Below, piece after piece: positions 1 through 8,808 of a stretch of 64,000 bases of DNA (its first letter is position 1; every line of letters starts with the position of its first letter). Source of the stretch: Acidobacteriota bacterium (lineage in GTDB: Bacteria > Acidobacteriota > Thermoanaerobaculia > Multivoradales > Multivoraceae). The notes beneath the pieces are model-generated. The model did no database searches, was not told the origin of the DNA, and worked only from the letters and a program-made list of their open reading frames with translations. The stretch lies in assembly GCA_029263415.1 (NCBI GenBank), contig JAJCXN010000056.1, positions 186,001 through 250,000 on the forward strand. The letters run 5' to 3'. Both the position numbers and the translations under genes were made by a program.

Positions 1-2
1 TC

Positions 3-902
3 GACGCTCTCGAAGAGAAGTACCCAGAAACCCCAATCGTTCCCGCGGGCCCCAAGCAAAGGCTCGTCGCTTATCTGCTCGAAGCGTACGGCGACGAGTG
101 GCTGAAGCTGCCGGCGATGCACTACCGCTGGAATCACTGCTTGGATTGGATCTTGGCCGAGTTCGGAAGTCTCTCCGCGCCAGACGCAACGCCTGAAGAA
201 CAGCTAGAGATCGGTCGTAAGAATGCGGGCCGTTTTCACGGATCCCTACCCTTACTCGGCGTTCACCCAACCACAGAAGCTGCCATCGAGGCTTCGTATG
301 AGGCATTCCTCGCGGACTTCGACGCTCATCTGGCGCAGCACCCCTTCCTGCTAGGAACTCGCCCAAGCCTCGCCGACTTTGGCCTCTTCGGCGCTCTTTA
401 TGCTCACTTGTATCGTGATCCCTACCCCGGCGAACTAATGCGTCGTACCGCCCCGAACGTCGCCGCGTGGGTCAACCGCCTGCGTGAGGATCGAACCAAC
501 GAGGGAGAGTTCCTAGACAACGATGAGGTGCCCGACTCACTCTTGCCGATCCTGCAGCGCTGGGCGAGCGAGTACGGACCTGTTCTACGCGACACTGCGC
601 AGCTGTTCAACACCTGGGCGGAAGAGAACCTGCAAGGCTCCGGCGAGCCTGTTCGGATCCCTCGAGGCATCGGCCAGCATCGGTTCACGTTGCTAGCGGG
701 AGAGGAGGGCGAAGTCACTGCCGAACGCGCCGTGTTCCCCTACAACTTGTGGATGTTGCAACGCGCGCTGGACCACTTTGGTGCTTTGACAGCGGAAGAC
801 CAAGCCGGCTGCCGCCAGTTGCTGAGGTCGATCGACGCCGCGGACATCCTGGAGCTTGAGTTCCGGCGATTGAATTTGGTGGACTTCAAACTTTCAGCGT
901 AG
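3..902 (+). CDS. Glutathione S-transferase family protein (5' end outside window)
   Basis: The frame is open from base 3, so this gene enters from the left edge and its start and most of the thioredoxin-like domain are missing. The first visible residues, ending in LPAMHYRW, together with the segment HPFLLGTRPSLADFGLFGAL, are typical of the all-helical C-terminal domain of GST-family proteins, including the conserved S-x-A-D-F helix that caps the active site. The protein continues about 120 residues beyond the usual GST fold into a tail with a YNLWMLQRAL segment. GSTs conjugate or reduce electrophiles with glutathione; the substrate cannot be told here. An internal ATG at 117 lies inside the conserved domain and is not the start. 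It ends 48 bp before the trhA-like gene. Confidence 0.8.
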   Translation, partial: DALEEKYPETPIVPAGPKQRLVAYLLEAYGDEWLKLPAMHYRWNHCLDWILAEFGSLSAPDATPEEQLEIGRKNAGRFHGSLPLLGVHPTTEAAIEASYEAFLADFDAHLAQHPFLLGTRPSLADFGLFGALYAHLYRDPYPGELMRRTAPNVAAWVNRLREDRTNEGEFLDNDEVPDSLLPILQRWASEYGPVLRDTAQLFNTWAEENLQGSGEPVRIPRGIGQHRFTLLAGEEGEVTAERAVFPYNLWMLQRALDHFGALTAEDQAGCRQLLRSIDAADILELEFRRLNLVDFKLSA

Positions 903-950
903 GGAGCAGAGGAGCGTCGCAACTCGAATCCCTGCGCTACGATCGCGATC

Positions 951-1667
951 ATGACCGAGGTTCAGCCAAACCAATTCAACACCAAGGCAAGCGGTGGCAA
1001 GAAACGTGGACTGCCGCCACGGGAACAAACGCCGGCAGAGGAGGTCGCCAACTCGGTGACCCACGGCATCGGCCTGTTGCTCTCGATCGCTGGCCTCGCG
1101 ATCCTTGTGGCATTCGCAACCAAGTTCGGCAACGCTTGGCACATTGCGTCGTGCAGCGTTTTTGGCGGAGCCTTGGTGTTCCAGTACGCCACGTCGACGC
1201 TCTACCACGGAATCTGGCATGCAGGTACCAAACGAGTCCTGCGTGTGTTCGATCACTGCGCGATCTTCGTGCTCATCGCCGGTACTTACACGCCCTTCGC
1301 ATTGGTCAACCTGCGCCACAACGGTGGCTGGATCCTGTTCGGCGTGATCTGGGGCCTGGCGGTGATCGGCATCGTCACTCGGTTGGGTCCGATCCTGGGA
1401 ACCGAGCGTCGCGAATGGCTGCGGCTGGCGCTCTATCTCGCCATGGGATGGACGGCGGTCGCCGCGATCGTGCCGATGATGCGCACAATCGCACCCGGCG
1501 GACTAATGCTTGTGGCCTTGGGCGGTTTGGCCTACACCGGCGGCGTAGTGTTCTACACCCGCCACAAGATGCGCTATCACCACGCGGTATGGCACGGCTT
1601 TGTGCTCGGCGGTAGCACTTGCCACTTCTTCGCTGTTCTGTTCTATGTGATTCCGATGGGGAGCTAA
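951..1667 (+). CDS. trhA: Hemolysin III / TrhA family integral membrane protein
   Basis: This 238-residue protein has seven hydrophobic segments and the signature motifs of the TrhA/YqfA/hemolysin III family of the CREST superfamily: SVTHGIG near residue 35, STLYHG near 85, FDHCAIFVLIAGTYTPF around 100-117, and a C-terminal HxxxH region (HAVWHGFVLGGSTCHFFAV). In CREST proteins the conserved histidines and Asp/Glu bind a metal and are thought to form a hydrolase site in the membrane; bacterial members are linked to membrane-energetics homeostasis. The ATG at 951 is preceded by a poor ribosome site. The thioesterase gene starts 8 bp after its stop, so the two are probably co-transcribed. Confidence 0.9.
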   Translation: MTEVQPNQFNTKASGGKKRGLPPREQTPAEEVANSVTHGIGLLLSIAGLAILVAFATKFGNAWHIASCSVFGGALVFQYATSTLYHGIWHAGTKRVLRVFDHCAIFVLIAGTYTPFALVNLRHNGGWILFGVIWGLAVIGIVTRLGPILGTERREWLRLALYLAMGWTAVAAIVPMMRTIAPGGLMLVALGGLAYTGGVVFYTRHKMRYHHAVWHGFVLGGSTCHFFAVLFYVIPMGS

Positions 1668-1674
1668 GAAATCG

Positions 1675-2226
1675 ATGCTGGACACTGACAACAACCGCAC
1701 AGGGACCGGCGCCGCGGAGGCTGACCAGCCCGCCAAGGACAGAGGTCCCCTGTGGTACGAGCCGGGCCCCGACCAGCTGATCGGCCCTGGCCATCGCGTG
1801 GGCGACCTCCTCGAAGCGCCCAACTGGCGAGCGATCCAGCAAGACAAGGACTACCTCCTAGTAGAGGCGCCGATGCCCGAACACGTGCTCAACCCACGCG
1901 GTCACCTGTTCGGTGGTTTCACCCCCATCTACTGCGACTTCATGGCCATCTTCGTCGCGCGCCAGACCGAGCGAGACGTCGACGTGCATCGCTGGGCCGG
2001 CTGGATGGCCACCCGCGACATGCGCATCGAGTACCTCAGGCCGGTGATCAACTCACCGCTGAGGATCGAAGGGCGAGCACTCCATCGCGGGCGCAAGAAC
2101 CACCTGGTCGAAGTGCGGTTTTTAGGCGACTCAAACGAGCTGTTGGTGCTCTCTCACGTCAAGATGGTCGAAGTCCCGGGTCCCCCACCGACGGACCCGG
2201 CCTGGGAGCAGATGGGACGGGGCTAA
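1675..2226 (+). CDS. PaaI-like hotdog-fold thioesterase
   Basis: The 183-residue protein carries a hotdog thioesterase core from about residue 60. The motif HVLNPRGHLFGGF fits the NxxGxxhGG helix start of PaaI/YbgC-type acyl-CoA thioesterases, followed by the long central helix and strands ending in LLVLSHVKMVEV. Such enzymes hydrolyse acyl-CoA thioesters in the cytosol; chain-length preference is not visible. The first 50 residues (TGTGAAEADQPA and onward) are polar and may be disordered. It lies 8 bp downstream of trhA and converges on the ELWxxDGT gene with only 15 bp between the two stops. Confidence 0.75.
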   Translation: MLDTDNNRTGTGAAEADQPAKDRGPLWYEPGPDQLIGPGHRVGDLLEAPNWRAIQQDKDYLLVEAPMPEHVLNPRGHLFGGFTPIYCDFMAIFVARQTERDVDVHRWAGWMATRDMRIEYLRPVINSPLRIEGRALHRGRKNHLVEVRFLGDSNELLVLSHVKMVEVPGPPPTDPAWEQMGRG

Positions 2227-2241
2227 GTCCTGCCCCGGAGG

Positions 2242-5200
2242 TCAGTGCCCACGGAATTCGTCGGGAAACGCTCCAATATCTGCGTCGCCACAGATTGAAC
2301 CCTGTTCGTTCCAGTAGATCTTCTCCAGACCAGTCATTGTGTCGACCACGGTGATCGTGTACTCAACATCCGAAAGGCCGCCGTAGAACAGCCACCAGTT
2401 GTCATTGATCGTACGGCCATCGATCACCTTGATCGCTAGCTCGATGTTCTGGTCGGTGAAGAACCAGAAGTACCCGGTCTCATCGTCAGTGCCACCAGGA
2501 TCGACTACCGCGATACCGACACCCGGTTCCGGTTCGCCCAACACCTGGAAGTCAACACTGACGCGAAAGCGATCGTCTTGCAGGCATAAGACAGTCTCGC
2601 CACAGACAGGAGGTTCCTCGACGGGGTGAGTTTCTAGGACACGGGAGGCAACCGGGCCTGACACCGTTGAGTCGTCCGTCGGCGCCAGGTCGTCGAGCTC
2701 CGGCTCCAGGGCGAACGCAGTCAGATCCAGGGCCCCACAGATGTCCCCCTGCTCATTGCTGTACGTGCGCGACTCACCACTCCAGGTGTCAGTGACCGTC
2801 AACCAGTAGCTCACATCGGACAATGCACCATAGAACACCCAAAAATGATCGCTAAAGCTGCGGGCGTCCAACACCTTAAACACCAGCTCCACATTGCCTT
2901 CCTCGAAGAACCAGAAGCGTCCAGTATCAGTCCGAAACGGCTGCGCCCGCCCGCGGCCGCGATCACCGCTAACGCGATCGAACCACTCCGCTTCAACAGC
3001 AAAGCGCCCTGCGCCCAAACAGGCACGGGTCTCAGAAGGTTCACATGCTGTGCGGAGCGCAGATCGGTCGATGGAGAACAGTTCTCGTCCGACGTCGGAT
3101 CGGTAAGCGGCGAAATACATCTTGTCGCCCGACGCTTCCATCTCCTTTGGACCTGAACCCACCGGGCCCGGTTCGACATCGATCTGCCTGGTTCCGGCCA
3201 CGGTGCCATCGGTGAGCCATAGCTCTGTTCCGTTCTCAGCTGTCGTAGCCGCAAAGGCAAGCACACCATCTACGATCTCAGCGGCATTCACTTGCTGGGC
3301 TGAGACCGAGACTCCTAAGTTCAGAGTGCCCGCGACAGTTCCATCCGTAACCCAGAGTTCGGATCGGCCAATCGCGCGGGTCGCCGAGAAGTAGGCCAAC
3401 CCGGCAGGACCTGAGCGCGGTGCGCTGAGTGACTCGAATTCTCCTAGAACGACGGTTCCGGAAAGAGTCGCGTCACTGGAACTGAGCTGTCGAGTCGGAC
3501 CGGGCTCGCCGTCCCCTGGATCCGAGGCGAGGCTCGCACTCTGGTAGACAAACCGCCCGCGAACACCAACGCCCAAGCTTCCGTAGGGAGGGTCCGTTGG
3601 TGGATTGCCGAGATCAAAAACGACCCGCTGTCGCGCACTTGGTAAGTCCAGGTTACCGTCGCTCAAATCGATGGTCGCTAGAAACGAGGATGAGTCCTGA
3701 CCCGTTACCAAAACGTAAGCGTGCTCCTCGGTCACCGCCTGAACGCTATGCCGAATCATGGCGGCACTCAGGAGTCGAGAGCCACTGGGAGTGCCGTCGC
3801 TGATCCAGACGGAAGTCTGGTTCCCATTTGTGTTCACCCCAGGCCCCCAAGTCAAGGCCGCAGCACCGCGTCTCGTCCTGAACCCGACCAGCGGGGATGA
3901 GTCGGCTATGGCCAGATCACCGACGAGCTCAGTGGTGCCATCCAGGGTGCCATCACTAGCCCACAAACTGACCGCCGTTGAGCCACTGCCGGAGGGTTCA
4001 CTGGTCCGCAGCACCACCCTACTTCCCACCTGAACACTGCCGGAGATGAAACGCTGCGGAGCCCCTGGCGGAGGCTCAAGAACGGTTTCCTCTAGACCGG
4101 TCGCTGGATCAAGCGCCACGACCGTCTTTGGATTCATCGCCGGCGAAGCATCGACGATCAGTCGAGCGCCGGTCTCGTGCACCACCATGCGGTCTGCCGC
4201 GATCAACTCGGGGCCCGACTGAGCACCCGGCAGCACCCAGAGATCACGCGCATCCTCTTCAATCAAGCCCGGCGGATCCGCAGGAGCGAACAGCAAGCCG
4301 AGATCTGAACGGAACAAGTGTTGGGGCATTGAGGACGCAAGGTCAGGTGTCAGTGCTGCGACGAACGTCGTTCCCGGGCTTGTGCCGTCACTCCGCCACA
4401 GCTCGAGGCCTCGGCCACTCCCACCGTCCGCGATCAACAGGGCGCTACCGTTGACGATCGGCAGGGCCGCATCACCAAACGACGCTCCGTCGATCGAAAC
4501 GAAGGTATGAACTGCGCTGCCGACCCCAAGCCCGTTGCTGGTCATGACCAGTCCGGAACCATTGACCTGATCGAGCCATACGACCTGCTCTGCGCCAAGT
4601 ACGCTAATACCCTGTGGTTTCGCAGACTCGCTATTCCGAGCGAGCACGAACGTACCTACGTTGGTCGAGTTGGTGGCGAGAACTCGACCACCGGCGGGAC
4701 CGTCGGGTTGTGCGAACACCAATCGTTGCCCCATAACCTGCGCTTCGCTCCAACATTCACTGGTCGAGAACTGTCCCACAACCTGTACCTCGATTGCGCT
4801 TGCTCCAACCAGCAAGACCTGACACCCCCCTAGCGACCGGCGGTAGGTGAAGGCGCGCTCTTGAAGTGAGTTTCCACTTGCAGTGCTGATCCGCAATGGC
4901 GTCACCGACGCAGCATCCGCGCTAACCAGCTCTAGGCCGTTGTGGTCGATGTAGAACAATCCATCCTCAGCGCTGGCTGTCTGCATGACTGCAAGAGCGC
5001 CATCTCTAAACGGCAACATCGAAACGACCGACGGTGTCGCGATCGGCGCAACGGACTCCTCGATCCCGAGACCAAGTCGCAGGACCCACAAAGAGCCTTC
5101 ACCCGACTCCACTTCCTGGCTCACGACCAGAATCACATCCGCAGGTGGGTTGGTGTTCGGCCCAGGCAACGGAGCACGACCGAGCGCGAAGCCAACCGCC

Positions 5201-5778
5201 GGCAGCTCGGTGACCACTTCGAGGCCACCAGCAGGGTCATAGACGTACAACCGCTGCTGCCCAGGCTGTGCTTGCCCAAGAAAGTAGGTTTTGCCGTCCC
5301 GTTGTTGGAAGTCAGAGTTGCCTCCGTTGAGCTCAACGAACCCGTCGCAAGGCCCCGGACACAAGTCGCTGAACAGGGTCGTTCCTTCAAGGGTTCCGTC
5401 GGTCCGCCACAGCTCGCGACCAACTCCGGCTTCACTAAAGCCCGCGAAAACCATCAGAGCAGTACCGTCGCCAAGCTCGACGCCAAACAACTCGCCGTCT
5501 GCCGATCGACCACTGCCCTCGACCAGCATCCGTGTACCCGCTTGTGTGCCATTGGTGAACCACAACTCCACACGGTCATCCGGGTGGATCCGCGAGAAGA
5601 GGATGCCGTCACCCAAGGTCATCCAGTCCCCGGTTCGAGTACCGATCGGGGCTGCACCCGGCGCAAAATCGAGCGCTAGATCCACCTGTTGGGCGGCACA
5701 TACAGCTGGCCAGACCAGCAGAGCGGTCGCGACTGCAATCAGCCGGCGACGCGAATCAAGAAGAAAGCTGCGAAGCAC
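2242..5778 (-). CDS. Secreted ELWxxDGT-repeat protein with duplicated C-terminal FWFF domain
   Basis: The protein has about 1178 residues and begins with a signal peptide ending near CAAQQ. The body is built of repeats of the ELWxxDGTxxGT type (ELWRTDGTLEGT, SELWVTDGTVAGT, ELWLTDGTVAGT), probably a beta-propeller-like exported protein. The last 250 residues hold two copies of a roughly 100-residue domain with the pattern RF-x-V, YFWFF, N-x-E-L, K-V-x-D, WxFYGxLSDV, N-x-Q-G and a C-terminal AF. The two copies are separated by a linker containing paired cysteines. I chose GTG at 5778 because GGAGG sits 6 bases upstream; the longer frame from a TTG at 5799 lacks this. Function is unknown; surface or secreted location is inferred. 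Confidence 0.8.
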   Translation of the reverse strand: MLRSFLLDSRRRLIAVATALLVWPAVCAAQQVDLALDFAPGAAPIGTRTGDWMTLGDGILFSRIHPDDRVELWFTNGTQAGTRMLVEGSGRSADGELFGVELGDGTALMVFAGFSEAGVGRELWRTDGTLEGTTLFSDLCPGPCDGFVELNGGNSDFQQRDGKTYFLGQAQPGQQRLYVYDPAGGLEVVTELPAVGFALGRAPLPGPNTNPPADVILVVSQEVESGEGSLWVLRLGLGIEESVAPIATPSVVSMLPFRDGALAVMQTASAEDGLFYIDHNGLELVSADAASVTPLRISTASGNSLQERAFTYRRSLGGCQVLLVGASAIEVQVVGQFSTSECWSEAQVMGQRLVFAQPDGPAGGRVLATNSTNVGTFVLARNSESAKPQGISVLGAEQVVWLDQVNGSGLVMTSNGLGVGSAVHTFVSIDGASFGDAALPIVNGSALLIADGGSGRGLELWRSDGTSPGTTFVAALTPDLASSMPQHLFRSDLGLLFAPADPPGLIEEDARDLWVLPGAQSGPELIAADRMVVHETGARLIVDASPAMNPKTVVALDPATGLEETVLEPPPGAPQRFISGSVQVGSRVVLRTSEPSGSGSTAVSLWASDGTLDGTTELVGDLAIADSSPLVGFRTRRGAAALTWGPGVNTNGNQTSVWISDGTPSGSRLLSAAMIRHSVQAVTEEHAYVLVTGQDSSSFLATIDLSDGNLDLPSARQRVVFDLGNPPTDPPYGSLGVGVRGRFVYQSASLASDPGDGEPGPTRQLSSSDATLSGTVVLGEFESLSAPRSGPAGLAYFSATRAIGRSELWVTDGTVAGTLNLGVSVSAQQVNAAEIVDGVLAFAATTAENGTELWLTDGTVAGTRQIDVEPGPVGSGPKEMEASGDKMYFAAYRSDVGRELFSIDRSALRTACEPSETRACLGAGRFAVEAEWFDRVSGDRGRGRAQPFRTDTGRFWFFEEGNVELVFKVLDARSFSDHFWVFYGALSDVSYWLTVTDTWSGESRTYSNEQGDICGALDLTAFALEPELDDLAPTDDSTVSGPVASRVLETHPVEEPPVCGETVLCLQDDRFRVSVDFQVLGEPEPGVGIAVVDPGGTDDETGYFWFFTDQNIELAIKVIDGRTINDNWWLFYGGLSDVEYTITVVDTMTGLEKIYWNEQGSICGDADIGAFPDEFRGH

Positions 5779-5906
5779 CAAGCACCTCCGAGAAAGCAAG
5801 GTTCAAGACCTACACGACCAGGTACTCAGTCTACGACGGCCAATGGTCAAGCGTCCCCAGTTGATGATGTCTGCAGAACCTTAGTGATCGTCTCTGAAGG
5901 GAACGG

Positions 5907-6668
5907 TCACAGAACGTGATCGCGAAACGCACCGGAATAGGATCGGCTGACAATCAGCTGCGTTCCCCCTCTCACCTGCAGCTGATATCGACCAGAACCC
6001 AACGGGGTCAAGCTCTCGATCCGGCGATCGTTGACCAGGGCGCTGCGGTGGATACGGAGAAATCCGCGCTGGGCGAGGAGTTGTTCCATCTCGGACAGAG
6101 TGCGCTCGATCAAATGGCCCTCCGCGCCACAATGCAGTTTCACGTAATCGCCGTTCGCCTCGATCCAGTCGATCTCCTCAACCGCCACCGGTACGATGCG
6201 CTGCCCCTTCTTCACCAGCAGCCGGTCGGGAGTCGACGTCAAAGCATCGGCCAGTAACTGTTGCACTTCCGCGCGCGTGAGCGATCGACGTGACTCGGTC
6301 ACCCGATCGATCGCCGCATCGAACCGCTCCTGGGTCACCGGCTTGACCAGGTAGTCGATGGCCTGCGTCTCAAACGCTCTCACCGCGTAGCGGTTGTAGG
6401 CGGTGACAAAGATGACGGTGGCCTTCGTTTGATCGCGGCGGCTGAGCTCATCGAGCAACTGAAAGCCATCGAGACCGGGCATCTCAATATCGAGTAGCAC
6501 CAACTCGGGCTTGGGGCCGGGCGCGGTGATCTGATCCAGCGCTTGGGTTCCCGAGCCGGCCTCTCCGATCAGCTCAAGATCGCTCCGCGCCGTCACCATC
6601 CGGCGCAGAACATCGCGCGCCAGTGGCTCGTCGTCGACGATCACCACTTGCAGAGGCTGATTGCTCAC
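5907..6668 (-). CDS. LytTR-family response regulator
   Basis: This 253-residue protein has an N-terminal receiver domain starting VVIVDDEPLARD with the phospho-acceptor Asp in LLDIEMPG near residue 57 and the Lys in YLVKPV near 107, then a LytTR DNA-binding domain from about residue 145 (RIVPVAVEEIDWIEANGDYVKLH, HRSALVNDRRIESLTPLGSGRY). LytTR regulators bind imperfect direct repeats upstream of their targets. The start codon is GTG at 6668 and overlaps the stop of the upstream histidine kinase gene (GTGA), so the pair is translationally coupled and almost certainly a cognate two-component system. Confidence 0.93.
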   Translation of the reverse strand: MSNQPLQVVIVDDEPLARDVLRRMVTARSDLELIGEAGSGTQALDQITAPGPKPELVLLDIEMPGLDGFQLLDELSRRDQTKATVIFVTAYNRYAVRAFETQAIDYLVKPVTQERFDAAIDRVTESRRSLTRAEVQQLLADALTSTPDRLLVKKGQRIVPVAVEEIDWIEANGDYVKLHCGAEGHLIERTLSEMEQLLAQRGFLRIHRSALVNDRRIESLTPLGSGRYQLQVRGGTQLIVSRSYSGAFRDHVL

Positions 6669-7858
6669 GAAGACTCAAGCGGTAGATCGATGGTAATCAC
6701 TGCTCCTTCACCACTGGGACCAACATTGCCCACTTCCAACGAAAACGACTCTCCATACTGGTTCTCCAGGCGAGACCGCGTGATGCGCAGGCCGTTGCCG
6801 CGCCCCCGACCCGAGTGGCTAGCTGCATCCACCGCACCGGTTTCGAAATCGCCACTGTTGGGACCGGCCGAGAGGCCGCTAGTGGGGCCGGCAGAGAAGC
6901 CAACCCCGGTGTCACGCACCATCAGCCTAAGGCCAGCCTGACCGTTGCGGCTCTCGGCGTTCTCGGTCAACTGCGCTGTGACCGTGATCTCACCGCCCTC
7001 GACCTGGGCCGCGATTCCATGATGAACCGCGTTCTCCACCAACGGTTGCAGCAAGAGTGGCGGCACTAAGGCCTGCTTGACCTTCGGATCGACCTCAACG
7101 CTCACGGTGAGGCGCTCACCGAAGCGAACCGACTCGATACCCAGATAACTCTCAACCAAGCGCAGTTCGGTGGCCAGGGGCACCAGGCTCTGATCCGTGA
7201 CTTCGAGGGTTTCTCGCATGAGGTCAGACAAGCCAGCGACCATCGACTTTGCTTCTTCCGGGCGATCAGGAATCAGCGAGTAGATCGAATTGAGCGTGTT
7301 GAACAAGAAGTGTGGCCTCAACTGGGCACGCAAAGCGCGCAGTTCCGCCTCGCGCATCAAGAGCCGCAGTTGACCCGCGCGCCGTTCTTCGAGGCGCAAC
7401 TTGCGAGCGGTCCTGACCACCACCATGCCCGCCACCACCACGCCGTACATCATGCCCGCTTGCAGCCAACGCCAGTAGCCGCTCGTTTCACTGCGGATGC
7501 TCGCAACCTCGGGCCCGGCGGTGGCACTCAAGAACGCATGGAAACCAAGCTCCCACACTGCCACCAGCACGATCGCGAGCACAGCATGCACAAGCAACTT
7601 GAGGCCGCCACTCTTGCCGTCCAGGCGCGGCAAGAGCGCCCAAACGGGATTGATCAGGACAACCAGAATCCCGCATTGTAAGAACGAAGACTCAAACGAC
7701 CACAAGAAACTCAATCCCTCTTGCGCGGTCAAGACGATCGCAAGCAAGGAGGCGCCGGCCAACCACAGCGTTAGGACTAGAGCCGCGCGGCGCCACCACG
7801 ACGTGCTGAGCACGTCGCGATCGGTGTCGACCAAAGAGATGGGGCTACTTTGATGCAT
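6665..7858 (-). CDS. LytS-type sensor histidine kinase
   Basis: This 397-residue kinase has four membrane segments in the first 150 residues, a short coiled region, then the His_kinase domain with the phospho-accepting His in LRPHFLFNTLNSI (about residue 200) and a HATPase domain (NAVHHG N-box, DTGVGF G1 box, GNGLRITRSRLE G2 box). The ATP-lid region holds an unusual insertion made of an 8-residue duplication (SAGPTSGL then SAGPNSGD) between the G1 and G2 boxes. There is no extracellular sensor domain, so the signal is likely perceived in or at the membrane. Its stop overlaps the start of the LytTR regulator, and the TPR gene ends 49 bp upstream of it. Confidence 0.92.
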   Translation of the reverse strand: MHQSSPISLVDTDRDVLSTSWWRRAALVLTLWLAGASLLAIVLTAQEGLSFLWSFESSFLQCGILVVLINPVWALLPRLDGKSGGLKLLVHAVLAIVLVAVWELGFHAFLSATAGPEVASIRSETSGYWRWLQAGMMYGVVVAGMVVVRTARKLRLEERRAGQLRLLMREAELRALRAQLRPHFLFNTLNSIYSLIPDRPEEAKSMVAGLSDLMRETLEVTDQSLVPLATELRLVESYLGIESVRFGERLTVSVEVDPKVKQALVPPLLLQPLVENAVHHGIAAQVEGGEITVTAQLTENAESRNGQAGLRLMVRDTGVGFSAGPTSGLSAGPNSGDFETGAVDAASHSGRGRGNGLRITRSRLENQYGESFSLEVGNVGPSGEGAVITIDLPLESS

Positions 7859-7907
7859 CGTGGATCGCTAGGTTACCGAGTTTCCATGACCAGAAAGTCC
7901 CAAACGA

Positions 7908-8714
7908 CTACTGCTCACCAAGAGCCGGCAACAGCTGATAGCGAATCCAACCCATCTCAGGATTGATCGCCAAAGCCTGCTGGTAGACCGCACGGGCCTC
8001 TGCCGTCTTGTCCTGCGCCGCCAAGGCCTGACCAAGCCACGCCAGAGTGTCGAGATATCCCCAACTCGGCCACTCTGGCTGATCGTTGCCGGCCTGATCA
8101 GCGAAGATCGACACCGCCTCTCGTAGCAGAGTCTCGGCCTTCTTGATACTGCCGCCGAACATCTTTGGGGTGTTGAACTTGGAGATGCCCTCCTGCATCT
8201 TCACCCGCGGGTTGTCTGGAGCCATGCGCGCGGCCTTCGAGATGAGCTGGCCAGACCGCGGCCCGAGCGACATGCTGAGACCGGGATCCATGCCAATTCG
8301 AAAGCCCATGATCCCGGACAAGAGGCCCATCGCTTCGGCAGCCTCTTCACTCCTTGCTGGTGCGGTCTCGATGACCATCTCGAGATCCTTCTGAGCCGCC
8401 TTGAGCAGCTCGGCGTTCTTTGCCGGATCGCCGCCACCGAACTGGAGCGTAGCCATGCGGTAGCGGCAGTAGGCCAAGGCATAGCGCGAAGCATTGGTCG
8501 GCGACTTTTCGTTGAACGCGAGCAGCTTGTCGTGCACAGACTGAAGCCCATCAGCCTCGCCACCGACTAGAGGGTCGATCGACCGCGCAAGCTGAAGGAT
8601 CTCATCAGCTGCTTCCTCAACCATGACGCCCGGAGTCGCCAGCGACACATGCGCGGGAAGCAAAACAAGCAGCCACAGAACCACCGGAGCAAACCGAATC
8701 AATGAAGTATGCAT
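7908..8714 (-). CDS. Exported TPR-containing protein
   Basis: The 268-residue protein begins with a signal peptide (hydrophobic VVLWLLVLLPAHVSLA near residues 11-26). The mature part is helical with TPR-like units; the clearest is LGQALAAQDKTAEARAVYQQALAINPEMG at the C terminus, and KMFGGSIKKAETLLREAV is a second. A ribosome-binding AGGAG lies 8 bases before the ATG at 8714. It is the first gene of a probable operon with the LytS kinase and LytTR regulator, 49 bp away, so it may report on or belong to the same envelope response. The substrate or partner is unknown. Confidence 0.75.
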   Translation of the reverse strand: MHTSLIRFAPVVLWLLVLLPAHVSLATPGVMVEEAADEILQLARSIDPLVGGEADGLQSVHDKLLAFNEKSPTNASRYALAYCRYRMATLQFGGGDPAKNAELLKAAQKDLEMVIETAPARSEEAAEAMGLLSGIMGFRIGMDPGLSMSLGPRSGQLISKAARMAPDNPRVKMQEGISKFNTPKMFGGSIKKAETLLREAVSIFADQAGNDQPEWPSWGYLDTLAWLGQALAAQDKTAEARAVYQQALAINPEMGWIRYQLLPALGEQ

Positions 8715-8808
8715 AGAGAGATCTCCTATTTCTGAATGACGGAAAAGGACCTTAGGCCCGACCAGCGAAAGAGACTGAATCCTTTGAAGGCACGAGCACC
8801 CTGCTCGA

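Noticed and set aside
4942-5679. A 245-residue plus-strand frame opposite the ELWxxDGT gene.
   Set aside because: Residue composition (His/Arg-rich, no domain) is that of an antisense shadow of a repeat protein.
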